Assembly (NCBI GenBank): GCA_023404345.1
Contig: JAEYCB010000026.1
Span: forward strand, 1-37,281
Length of the DNA: 37,281 nucleotides
Direction: 5' to 3'
DNA from: Bacillota bacterium
Lineage (GTDB): Bacteria; Bacillota; Clostridia; Christensenellales; Aristaeellaceae
Shown one piece after another: positions 7,388-14,508 of this stretch; position 1 is the first letter of the stretch; each line of letters begins with the position of its first letter. Made by a program: the position numbers and the translations under genes. The notes under the pieces are model-generated. The model ran no database searches. It was not told the DNA's origin and worked only from the letters and a program-made list of their open reading frames with translations.

Positions 7388-8245
7388 TCAAAGGGAAGCC
7401 AAAAGAATTACGCGATAAGAATAAACAATAATGGATGTAAAAACAATGCTATCCAACCGGTCCATCATACCGCCATGTCCAGGAAAAATATGACCAAAAT
7501 CCTTAATTTTGCAATGACGTTTGACCATGCTGGCAAACAGATCACCCATCTGCCCGGCAATGCCACCGAACAGGCCGCACAGCATATCGCCCCAGATGGG
7601 AGGAAAACCTGCAAAATCAGGAAAACACAACGTAAATATACGGCCTGTGATCACTGCGCACAAAATGCTGCCAAACAACCCTCCCGCAGCTCCGGCCACG
7701 GTTTTGTTGGGGCTGATATGCGGACATAGCTTGGGCCCGCCAATAGCGCTGCCTACAAAGTAGGCAAAGGTATCCCCACCTACGGCAATAGCAAATACCA
7801 GCACAAGCAAAAGCGCTTGCAGGCTGCGTGGTTCAGTATCCAGAATGCCAAATAGGCACATACCCGGAAGTACCACCGTAAGCATTGGAAGCTCACTCAT
7901 GCAGATATCCACCAGATCCGGGTCCTCACGCCGCATGACTACCAGCAGCACAACAAAGGAAAGCAGTGCCAGAATAGGAATGATCACCAGAGAGGAATAG
8001 CACATCATTAACGGCACGGAGATAGCCAGTCCTGCAAAACTGGTCCACCATACAGGATGATGTCCCCCGCGGCTGAGCGCAGTAAGTTCCTCATGCAGTG
8101 CCAAAGAAAGGCACAAAAACGCCACCAAGGCAAACAGCCAGCTTCCCACAAAGAGCACGCAGGCCAACAGCGCCACCAGCACCGCGCCGGTAATGCAGCG
8201 TTGTATCAAGGACGATACTTTTTTTTGCGGATTGATTTCGCTCAT
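7388..8245 (-). CDS. cdsA: Phosphatidate cytidylyltransferase
   Basis: CDP-diglyceride synthase of 285 residues, an integral membrane enzyme making CDP-diacylglycerol from phosphatidate and CTP. The ATG at 8245 has AAGGAGG upstream; a longer open frame extends into uppS and is rejected. The N-terminus carries closely spaced hydrophobic segments from about residue 15 onward. The family signature is intact near the C-terminus: SMVKRHCKIKDFG, then PGHGGMMDRLD. The gene is 19 nt downstream of uppS and 18 nt upstream of dxr. Confidence 0.95.
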   Translation of the reverse strand: MSEINPQKKVSSLIQRCITGAVLVALLACVLFVGSWLFALVAFLCLSLALHEELTALSRGGHHPVWWTSFAGLAISVPLMMCYSSLVIIPILALLSFVVLLVVMRREDPDLVDICMSELPMLTVVLPGMCLFGILDTEPRSLQALLLVLVFAIAVGGDTFAYFVGSAIGGPKLCPHISPNKTVAGAAGGLFGSILCAVITGRIFTLCFPDFAGFPPIWGDMLCGLFGGIAGQMGDLFASMVKRHCKIKDFGHIFPGHGGMMDRLDSIVFTSIIVYSYRVILLASL

Positions 8246-8264
8246 GGTGCCTCCTTGAGACGGT

Positions 8265-9002
8265 TCATTCCTCACGTTTGCCAAAACGACGCTTTCTGCT
8301 CTGGAACTGCGCAATGCAACGATGATAATCCTGTACGGTAAAATCCGGCCAAAGCATGGTGGGGAAGATAAATTCAGCATAAGCGCATTGATAAAGCAAA
8401 AAATTGCTTAAGCGCATCTCCCCGCTGGTACGGATTAACAGGTCAACATCCGGCAAATCATGGGTATAAAGCCTGTCAGAAAGCGCCTTTTCATCCACTT
8501 GGGAGGGGTCCATCGTTCCTGCCTGCACTTCCTGAGCAATCTGACGGGCAGCGTGCGCCAACTCAGCCCGCGACCCGTAATTGATGGCAATGTTCAGCTT
8601 CAGGCCTGTGTTTTCCAGGGTGCGGCGCTCAGCCTCGCGCAGCACGTCGCGCTGTCGTGGCGGAAGAGCTTCTTTATCGCCCAGGATGGTGATGCGCACG
8701 TTTTTTTCGTCCAGTTCATCAATTTCGCTGACAAAAAAATCTAAAATCAGCTGCATCAACGCTTCCACTTCAGTAGCGGGGCGAGCCCAGTTTTCCGTGG
8801 AAAAGGCGTATAGTGACAGGGCCTCAATCCCGATATCGCTGGAGGAACGGATGATCTCGCGCAGCGTTTCAGTGCCCGTGCGGTGGCCCAGCGCCACCTT
8901 GACCTTGTGCTGCTTGGCCCACCGACCGTTTCCGTCCATGATGATGGCCACATGCCTTGGCAGGCGATTAAGGTCAATTTCCGCATAAAGTGGTACAGTC
9001 AT
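8265..9002 (-). CDS. uppS: Undecaprenyl diphosphate synthase
   Basis: A cis-prenyltransferase of 245 residues that elongates farnesyl diphosphate to the C55 carrier used for peptidoglycan and surface glycans. Visible motifs are IIMDGNGRWAKQ (substrate-binding Asp), GHRTGTETLREI, SLYAFSTENWARP, INYGSRAE and RTSGEMRLSNFLLYQ. The ATG has AAGGAG at good spacing. Its start overlaps the stop of the small upstream gene by 4 nt (ATGA), so the two are probably translationally coupled. The carrier it makes is needed by the glycosyltransferases further right in the window. Confidence 0.97.
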   Translation of the reverse strand: MTVPLYAEIDLNRLPRHVAIIMDGNGRWAKQHKVKVALGHRTGTETLREIIRSSSDIGIEALSLYAFSTENWARPATEVEALMQLILDFFVSEIDELDEKNVRITILGDKEALPPRQRDVLREAERRTLENTGLKLNIAINYGSRAELAHAARQIAQEVQAGTMDPSQVDEKALSDRLYTHDLPDVDLLIRTSGEMRLSNFLLYQCAYAEFIFPTMLWPDFTVQDYHRCIAQFQSRKRRFGKREE

Positions 9003-9265
9003 GACTGGCTCCTTTCCCGGGGCGCGCCCGTCAAAAAGCGTGAAACGATGAGCGTGCGCCCATCGTCCTCCACGGCCACTACCCGGGTGGATGCATAACC
9101 CTGTGCTTCCCCTTCCGGGGTGCGCAGTGCATCCGCAGGCGATGGAGCACGGCGTGGCGGCGCAGCAGTGGCCTTGACCTGAACTTCGGTGATTCCGCTT
9201 GCCCTGAGGATGGCCAATGCCGACTCGGCAGGAAGCCCAAGCAAGTGCTCAAAGGTCTGCTGCAT
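8999..9265 (-). CDS. Small PASTA-like protein at the head of the uppS operon
   Basis: An 88-residue protein without a firm family. The ATG at 9265 is preferred, with GGGGG at 7 nt; an in-frame TTG two codons upstream is too close to it. The first 30 or so residues (HLLGLPAESALAILRASGIT, then EVQVKATAAP) have the spacing of a PASTA half-repeat: Gly, then A..L...G. A low-complexity Pro/Ala/Arg linker follows, then a short stretch ending RTLIVSRF. There is no signal peptide, so a cell-wall PASTA role is doubtful. Its stop overlaps the uppS start (ATGA). It lies first behind the promoter at 9326-9355, between frr and uppS. Confidence 0.75.
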   Translation of the reverse strand: MQQTFEHLLGLPAESALAILRASGITEVQVKATAAPPRRAPSPADALRTPEGEAQGYASTRVVAVEDDGRTLIVSRFLTGAPRERSQS

Positions 9266-9325
9266 CCTCAATCCCCCAAAAACTGCGGTGCCGCACAGGG
9301 CGGCGCAGCTTACAATATTTCTTGT

Positions 9326-9355
9326 ATTGTACTATGGAATAAAAAGGGCTGTCAA
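9326..9355 (-). promoter_or_regulatory. Promoter of the uppS operon
   Basis: A perfect TTGACA (9350-9355) and TACAAT (9326-9331) are 18 nt apart on the minus strand, just after the frr terminator. It would drive the small gene, uppS, cdsA, dxr and rseP. Confidence 0.8.
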
Positions 9356-9391
9356 GGTAAGCGGAATTTTGACCCGGAAGGAAAAAGACGC

Positions 9392-9420
9392 AAAAAAAGA
9401 CCGCACAATAGAGTGCAGTC
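9392..9420 (-). terminator. Terminator of frr
   Basis: GACTGCAC pairs with GTGCGGTC (one G-U pair) over a 6-nt loop and is followed on the minus strand by seven T. It separates frr from the uppS operon. Confidence 0.85.
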
Positions 9421-9448
9421 CTTTTTGAATCTTCTCCGGCTGAACCAG

Positions 9449-10006
9449 TCAGACTTCCATAATTTCCTTTTCCTTTTTGGCGCACAGGTCGTCAATGCCC
9501 TTAATAGCAGCATCGGTGGCTTCCTGCATTTTTTTCTCCGCCTTGGTGCGGTCATCTTCGGTAATCAAGCTGTCTTTTTCCAGCTTCTTAAACTGCTCCA
9601 TGGCATCGCGGCGGATGGAGCGGATGGCCACTTTGGCTTCCTCCGATCCCTTGCGAACCAGTTTGGTCAGTTCCTTGCGGCGCTCCTCGTTGAGCTCAGG
9701 CACTACCAAGCGGATAATTTTTCCGTCGTTGGTGGGATTCAGACCCAGATCACTTTTTAAAATGGCCTTTTCCACCAGGGGAATCGCCTTCTGATCCCAC
9801 ACGTTGATTACCAGCATGCGCGGCTCTGGAGAAGTGATGTTTCCCATCTGGGTAAGGGGCGTCTGCACACCATAATAATCCACCGTTACGCGCTCCAAAA
9901 ACTGCGGATTGGCGCGGCCGGCGCGGATGGACCGAAGGTCCTCCTGATAAACGGAAGTCGTCTTTTTCATCTTTTCGGCGGCTTTTTCGATGACCTGTCG
10001 ATACAT
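9449..10006 (-). CDS. frr: Ribosome recycling factor
   Basis: RRF, 185 residues, splits post-termination ribosomes together with EF-G. The ATG at 10006 has AAGGAGG about 8 nt upstream; 10 further open codons upstream are rejected. The family pattern runs through the protein: RSIRAGRANPQFLERVTVDYYG, in fragments, then LTQMGNITSPEPRML, NDGKIIRLVVPELNEERRK and RSIRRDAM. Unusually it stands alone with its own promoter and terminator: tsf and pyrH, its usual upstream partners, are missing, and a divergent MATE gene takes their place. Confidence 0.96.
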   Translation of the reverse strand: MYRQVIEKAAEKMKKTTSVYQEDLRSIRAGRANPQFLERVTVDYYGVQTPLTQMGNITSPEPRMLVINVWDQKAIPLVEKAILKSDLGLNPTNDGKIIRLVVPELNEERRKELTKLVRKGSEEAKVAIRSIRRDAMEQFKKLEKDSLITEDDRTKAEKKMQEATDAAIKGIDDLCAKKEKEIMEV

Positions 10007-10051
10007 GAGGGGTTCCTCCTTGCAGTTAAGAGTCATAACGCTGATAAAGGT

Positions 10052-10080
10052 ATTGTAACGCGTTTGCAGCCAAAAGGCAA
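10052..10080 (-). promoter_or_regulatory. Promoter of frr
   Basis: TTGCCT (10075-10080) and TACAAT (10052-10057) are 17 nt apart on the minus strand, about 45 nt before the frr start. Confidence 0.6.
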
Positions 10081-10108
10081 TGGGGAATTACGTGTTTTAT
10101 ACACAGGT

Positions 10109-10137
10109 TTGACCTGGGCCTACGGTTGTGATATGCT
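10109..10137 (+). promoter_or_regulatory. Promoter of the MATE transporter gene
   Basis: TTGACC (10109-10114) and TATGCT (10132-10137) are 17 nt apart. The predicted start near 10144 gives a leader of about 70 nt that contains a short reading frame and a hairpin. Confidence 0.6.
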
Positions 10138-10176
10138 AAAAAGCAACACATCATGAGAATCGAAAAAAGGGAGGGC

Positions 10177-10218
10177 TTGGTACGGCCAGGGCTTTTCATC
10201 GGCGCGACGCCGATATGA
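10177..10218 (+). CDS. Possible leader peptide of the MATE gene
   Basis: A TTG codon just behind the only good ribosome binding site in the leader (AGGGAGG, ending about 2 nt before it) opens a 13-codon frame, MVRPGLFIGATPI. Its TGA overlaps the MATE ATG (ATGA at 10215-10218). The MATE ATG has no ribosome binding site of its own and is preceded by a hairpin, so translation may depend on coupling to this frame. The TTG spacing is short, so this is tentative. Confidence 0.35.
   Translation: MVRPGLFIGATPI
10198..10214 (+). promoter_or_regulatory. Hairpin abutting the MATE start codon
   Basis: ATCGGCG and CGCCGAT pair perfectly around CGA, ending one base before the ATG at 10215. It would occlude initiation unless ribosomes translating the leader frame melt it. 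Confidence 0.5.
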
Positions 10219-11531
10219 CGCAAGGTTCCATTTGGCGTCAGTTAGTAGGTTTTTCCGTTCCCATGGCGATTGGTCTGCTGTTTCAACAGCTCTATAATAC
10301 AGTGGACACCATTGTGGTAGGCCAGTTCGTCAGCACTCAGGCTCTTGCCGCAGTGGGCAGTACTGCCAGCATTATCAACATGCTGGTAGGACTTTCTGCA
10401 GGCCTATCCACAGGCGCCAGCGTAATCATATCCCAGTGTTATGGAGCCCATGATCACCAGTCCCTGCATGATGCAGTGCATACCACGATTACGGCCACTT
10501 TTATCATGTCCCTGGTATGTACTTTGATTGGCATTCTTATCGTAGAGCCCATGTTGGCTATGATGTCTACCCCGCCCGACGTGATGGATGAAGCACGCAC
10601 TTACCTGACCATTTATTTTGCTGGTATCAGCGGGCTATTTGTATACAACATGGGGTCAGGCATTTTGCGCGCCGTAGGCGACTCCAAGCGGCCGCTGTAC
10701 TTTCTTCTGTTTTCTGCTGTGATCAATACCGTCTTTGACTTGCTGTTTGTAATTGTGTTTCACATGGGCGTGGATGGGGTAGCCTATGCCACCATTCTGG
10801 CGCAGTTTCTTTCAGCGCTACTGGTACTTTTTGTCCTCACACATGACCATACGCCCTACGGCATCCGCTGGGGCGATTTGCGGCTGGACCGCATCATGCT
10901 CCGACGCATTTTGTCCATCGGCCTGCCCAGTGGCGTACAGCAGGCCATCACCTCGTTTTCCAATGTATTTGTACAAGGATATATCAATTATTTTGGTTCA
11001 GCCTGTATGGCGGGCTGGTCCAGCTACAACAAGCTGGATGTGTTCGTGCTCATTCCGATGCAGTCGGTAGCATTGGCATTGACTACCTTTGTGGGACAGA
11101 ATTACGGCGCAGGCCGCATGGACCGTGCGCGCAAGGGCGTACGGCAGGCGCTGTGGATGACCCTTTCTGTAACCGCGATCCTATGCGTAGGTATCATTCT
11201 GGGCGCTAGGCCGCTCAATCGCCTCTTTACTGCAGATGAAGAAGTGATTTCTCACGGCGTGCGTTTTATCAGCATCATTTCGCCTTTTTATCTTGCCTGC
11301 TGCTTTAACCAAATTTATGCCGGCGCGCTGCGTGGAGCAGGAGACGCCAAAACGCCCATGTATGTTATGCTATTTTCCTTTGTGTTGTTCCGACAGCTCT
11401 ATCTGTTTGCCAACCGGCAACTGGGCAACTCATTTTTAGGCGTCACGCTGGCCTATCCTATGGGATGGGTGGTTTGCAGCGTGCTGATGGTGCTGTTCTA
11501 TCGCCGTTCTGTGGCTAAGGGGCAGTGCTAA
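10215..11531 (+). CDS. MATE family efflux transporter
   Basis: An Na+ or H+ coupled multidrug/toxin exporter of 438 residues with about 12 membrane segments in two homologous halves. The N-terminus has the typical MATE opening, FQQLYNTVDTIVVGQF, followed by ASIINMLVGLSAG; the second half has FVQGYINYFG and QNYGAGRMDRARKG. Family members often have a few more residues before DMTQGS, but no ordinary start codon is in frame upstream, so the ATG at 10215 is used despite its lack of a ribosome binding site. Its stop codon shares 3 nt with the stop of the opposing metallo-hydrolase gene, and no terminator fits between them. Substrate unknown. Confidence 0.93.
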   Translation: MTQGSIWRQLVGFSVPMAIGLLFQQLYNTVDTIVVGQFVSTQALAAVGSTASIINMLVGLSAGLSTGASVIISQCYGAHDHQSLHDAVHTTITATFIMSLVCTLIGILIVEPMLAMMSTPPDVMDEARTYLTIYFAGISGLFVYNMGSGILRAVGDSKRPLYFLLFSAVINTVFDLLFVIVFHMGVDGVAYATILAQFLSALLVLFVLTHDHTPYGIRWGDLRLDRIMLRRILSIGLPSGVQQAITSFSNVFVQGYINYFGSACMAGWSSYNKLDVFVLIPMQSVALALTTFVGQNYGAGRMDRARKGVRQALWMTLSVTAILCVGIILGARPLNRLFTADEEVISHGVRFISIISPFYLACCFNQIYAGALRGAGDAKTPMYVMLFSFVLFRQLYLFANRQLGNSFLGVTLAYPMGWVVCSVLMVLFYRRSVAKGQC

Positions 11532-12412
11532 AATTGTCCGTCCAGCTGATAGATGTACCAATCTTTTCCGTCTGTTTCAAATACTACTGTGCCTTCTCCT
11601 GAATAATAAGCAGGAATATCGCGTGATTCCAGCTGTACCTTTCCTTTATCCACACGGTTGTAATCGTTTGTAATCAACACAACCTGCGGCGAAACCGCTT
11701 CCAAAAATTCAACAACCATGGGCGTAATACCGTGATGCGGTGCCTTGACAATATCCGCTTTCAAAATTTCAGCCGGCAGGTTTTCCAGCATCCAGTGCTG
11801 CGTTTCGCCAATGATATCGGCGGTCAAAAGAAGACTCGCGTCTCCAAACTCCACGCGTGTAACCAATGACCGCCCATTGGTATTGTCTACATCATCATAG
11901 CGGTACAATGTGAGCGTTGCTTCGCCCAATAACAGCTGATCACCATGAAAAACCTGTATCGTGGGAATACCGCTTTTTTCTGCCTGTTTGACGGTCTCTT
12001 TCTGCCTCTGGCTGACGTCCACAGCGGAATCGCTGTAGGGATGCAAGTAGGCATCCGCCGAAAAGCCATAGCGCATCAGCCAATAGAGACCGGAAATATG
12101 ATCTTCATGAAAATGGGTATTTAGCAGATATTTAAAATGTGTGATGCCTCGCTCTTCCAATGCATTTTTTAAATCGGCCCGAAAGGGTGCGCTGCCGCCG
12201 TCCACCATCATGCGCTGCCCGCCGCATTCCAACAGGAGACAATCACTTTGGGCGGTATTAAAAGCTGTCAGCCTCAGCAAAGGACACCGGTACCAGTCCT
12301 CGCGGGGAAGCTCATCATAAATCTTGGCTTGGGCCGACGTAGCACACAAAAGGCACAATAGCAGGCACAGCGCGGCAAACCGCGCGCGCCTTACAAAGCC
12401 ACAGTGCATCAT
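11528..12412 (-). CDS. Secreted metallo-beta-lactamase-fold hydrolase, ComEC-like domain
   Basis: A 294-residue protein with a signal peptide (basic MMHCGFVRRAR, hydrophobic core, cleavage likely after SAQA). The rest matches the free-standing form of the ComEC/Rec2 C-terminal hydrolase domain: FNTAQSDCLLLECGG, the metal-binding motif NTHFHEDHISG, LLTADI and KAPHHG. In ComEC this domain is thought to degrade the non-transported DNA strand; free secreted versions have no settled function. Its start overlaps the rapZ stop by 4 nt, so it is co-translated with rapZ and murB. It occupies the place where yvcK usually follows rapZ. Confidence 0.88.
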   Translation of the reverse strand: MMHCGFVRRARFAALCLLLCLLCATSAQAKIYDELPREDWYRCPLLRLTAFNTAQSDCLLLECGGQRMMVDGGSAPFRADLKNALEERGITHFKYLLNTHFHEDHISGLYWLMRYGFSADAYLHPYSDSAVDVSQRQKETVKQAEKSGIPTIQVFHGDQLLLGEATLTLYRYDDVDNTNGRSLVTRVEFGDASLLLTADIIGETQHWMLENLPAEILKADIVKAPHHGITPMVVEFLEAVSPQVVLITNDYNRVDKGKVQLESRDIPAYYSGEGTVVFETDGKDWYIYQLDGQF

Positions 12413-13320
12413 GGCTCTCCCTTTTGATATTCACTCTTGGTTTCCCAATGCGCTTGCTCCAGTGCAATATCGCGATGATTGACAGTGGTATGATATCCCA
12501 TCTCTTCCAACTTAGCACTGATATACTCCGCAATTGCTACGCTGCGATGTGCTCCACCCGTGCAGCCGATAGCAATAACCAAGCGGTGCTTGCCTTCGGT
12601 GATGTAATGAGGGAGCAAAAACTGAAGCATGTCAATGCATTTGACCAGAAATTCTTTTGTGACAGGATGATCAAGCACAAAATCCTTTACATCCTGATCA
12701 AGTCCTGTATGGGACCCTAACTCCGGAATATAGAAGGGATTTGGCAAAAAGCGCACGTCAAAGACCAAATCACCCTCGCGCGGGATGCCGCGCTTGAAGC
12801 CGAAGCTGAGCACCTCTATGCGCAGTGGAGGCTCAGACCCGGCATTGAGAACGATCTCCTTTAGCATCTTCTGAAGCGCGCGCGGACGCAAATTGGAAGT
12901 ATCAATCAGGTGATTGGCCGTTTCACGCAGGGGCATGAGACGGTTGCGCTCCTCACGAATAGCTTCATGCAAGGTAAGTCCTTCACCACTGAGAGGATGG
13001 TCCCGGCGTGTTTCTTTATAGCGGTTAACCAGTATATCGTCGCTCGCTTCAATAAACAACGTGTCGATATGGAAACCCACCAAACGGGCTTCGTCAATCA
13101 TCTTGGTAACTGCTTTGGCATCGAAAAACTCGCCGCTGCGCACATCCGCTGCAATGGCAATCATGGGATTATGAAGCCGGGCGTTCTGGCATGCCTCCAT
13201 AAAAGGTACCAGCATCATCGGGGGCAGGTTGTCCACACACAGGGCTCCCAGGTCCTCCAGATAGCGGATTGCAACCGTTTTGCCTGCGCCGCTCATTCCC
13301 GTCAGAATCAGAAAATGCAC
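12409..13320 (-). CDS. rapZ: RNase adapter / nucleotide-binding protein RapZ (YvcJ)
   Basis: A P-loop protein of 303 residues. In E. coli RapZ delivers the sRNA GlmZ to RNase E to set GlmS and hence cell-wall precursor levels; in Bacillus YvcJ affects competence. The Walker A GMSGAGKT lies at residues 8-15, and the C-terminal domain keeps GCTGGAHRSV. I place the start at the GTG at 13320, with GAGGAA upstream and the usual short N-terminus; a longer frame from an ATG at 13416 would run 74 nt into murB. Order murB-rapZ is common in Firmicutes, but yvcK and whiA do not follow here. Confidence 0.94.
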   Translation of the reverse strand: MHFLILTGMSGAGKTVAIRYLEDLGALCVDNLPPMMLVPFMEACQNARLHNPMIAIAADVRSGEFFDAKAVTKMIDEARLVGFHIDTLFIEASDDILVNRYKETRRDHPLSGEGLTLHEAIREERNRLMPLRETANHLIDTSNLRPRALQKMLKEIVLNAGSEPPLRIEVLSFGFKRGIPREGDLVFDVRFLPNPFYIPELGSHTGLDQDVKDFVLDHPVTKEFLVKCIDMLQFLLPHYITEGKHRLVIAIGCTGGAHRSVAIAEYISAKLEEMGYHTTVNHRDIALEQAHWETKSEYQKGEP

Positions 13321-13342
13321 GCCCGATTCCTCGCTTTCGTAT

Positions 13343-14308
13343 CTAAATTTCCTTTGCGCAAATATCTTCGCCCCAGATGCGTACTTCCGGCTCCAGGAGG
13401 ACGCCGGTTTTTTCATATACGTTCTTTTGCACCTGAGCTATCAGCGAAAGATAGTCAGCAGCACAGCCTTCCTGATCATTAACCAAAAACCCCGCGTGCA
13501 TGGTGGACACGCTGCATCCGCCTACACGAAAACCCTTGAGGCCACATTCCTCAATCAGCGTTCCGGCAAATCGGCCTTCCGGCCGTTTAAAGGTACTTCC
13601 GCAACTGGGCAGCGTCAGAGGCTGCTTTTCACGTCTCCTGGCCGAAAATTCCCGCATGGTTGCCCGCACGGTTTCTTCATCGGCTGGCGTCAGCACCACC
13701 GTAACGGATGTGATGGCAATAGGTTCCGGCTGCTGGTTGATTTTGCTCTTACGATAACCAAAATTCATCTCTTCGTTGGAATAAGCGACAGTGCGTCCAT
13801 CTGGCAGACACGCTGTTACATGGGTGATGACATCTTTCATTTCGCCGCCATAAGCTCCGGCGTTCATATATGCAGCGCCGCCTACTGTGCCGGGAATGCC
13901 GCTGGCAAATTCCATTCCACTCAGCGCATGGTTTGCCGCTGCATTGCATAGCTTTTGCAAAGTAGCGCCACCCTGCGCTGTAAGTGCTACGCGGCCATCC
14001 GGCAGGGGAACGGGATCAGAGACCTCTGAAAAAAGATCCCCCAATTGAATAATAAGTCCCCTTACGCCGCCGTCCTTTACAAGCAAATTGCTGCCGTTAC
14101 CCAGCACGCATACCTTCACGTCGGATTCTCTGGCCGCTGCATATGCGGATGAAAGCTGCTCCACGGAAGCAATCTGTACAAGTACATCCGCAGGGCCTCC
14201 CAGCTTAAGGGTGGTATAGCGGCTCATGGGCGCATTTTCTACAATTTGCTTTTTGGGAATAGAGCGCTTCAGCGCTTCCAGCAGCTTTTCACGCGAGGAC
14301 GCGTCCAT
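13343..14308 (-). CDS. murB: UDP-N-acetylenolpyruvoylglucosamine reductase
   Basis: An FAD enzyme that reduces UDP-GlcNAc-enolpyruvate to UDP-MurNAc in peptidoglycan synthesis; 321 residues from the ATG at 14308 (GGGAGG upstream; the longer open frame crosses its own promoter and is rejected). FAD-binding segments LGNGSNLLVKDGG and SGIPGTVGGAAYMNAGAYGG are clear. The short form NFGYRKS in place of the longer E. coli-type loop, and the Ser of GSTFKRPEG as proton donor, mark it as the type II MurB found in Firmicutes. It is first in the operon murB-rapZ-metallo-hydrolase. Confidence 0.96.
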   Translation of the reverse strand: MDASSREKLLEALKRSIPKKQIVENAPMSRYTTLKLGGPADVLVQIASVEQLSSAYAAARESDVKVCVLGNGSNLLVKDGGVRGLIIQLGDLFSEVSDPVPLPDGRVALTAQGGATLQKLCNAAANHALSGMEFASGIPGTVGGAAYMNAGAYGGEMKDVITHVTACLPDGRTVAYSNEEMNFGYRKSKINQQPEPIAITSVTVVLTPADEETVRATMREFSARRREKQPLTLPSCGSTFKRPEGRFAGTLIEECGLKGFRVGGCSVSTMHAGFLVNDQEGCAADYLSLIAQVQKNVYEKTGVLLEPEVRIWGEDICAKEI

Positions 14309-14342
14309 CAAACCAACCTCCCCCTTTTCTGTTGATGGAAAA

Positions 14343-14371
14343 ATTGTATCGCACTTCCTTGGCGATGTCAA
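14343..14371 (-). promoter_or_regulatory. Promoter of murB-rapZ operon
   Basis: A perfect TTGACA (14366-14371) and TACAAT (14343-14348) are 17 nt apart on the minus strand, between the dnaN terminator and murB. Confidence 0.85.
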
Positions 14372-14438
14372 AGGGTTTCGCGGATTATTGTATGCCGCAT
14401 ATTCGCCGGCTATGCGGAGACCACATTTTCAAATCTGC

Positions 14439-14471
14439 AAAAAATACCCGGAAACCTATAGGTCTCCGGGT
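14439..14471 (-). terminator. Terminator of dnaN
   Basis: An 11-bp stem with one mismatch (arms at 14446-14456 and 14461-14471, loop TATA) is followed on the minus strand by ATTTTTT. It lies 38 nt past the dnaN stop. Confidence 0.88.
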
Positions 14472-14508
14472 GCAAAAAACATGTCGATTTTTTGAAAATT
14501 CTTTTCCG

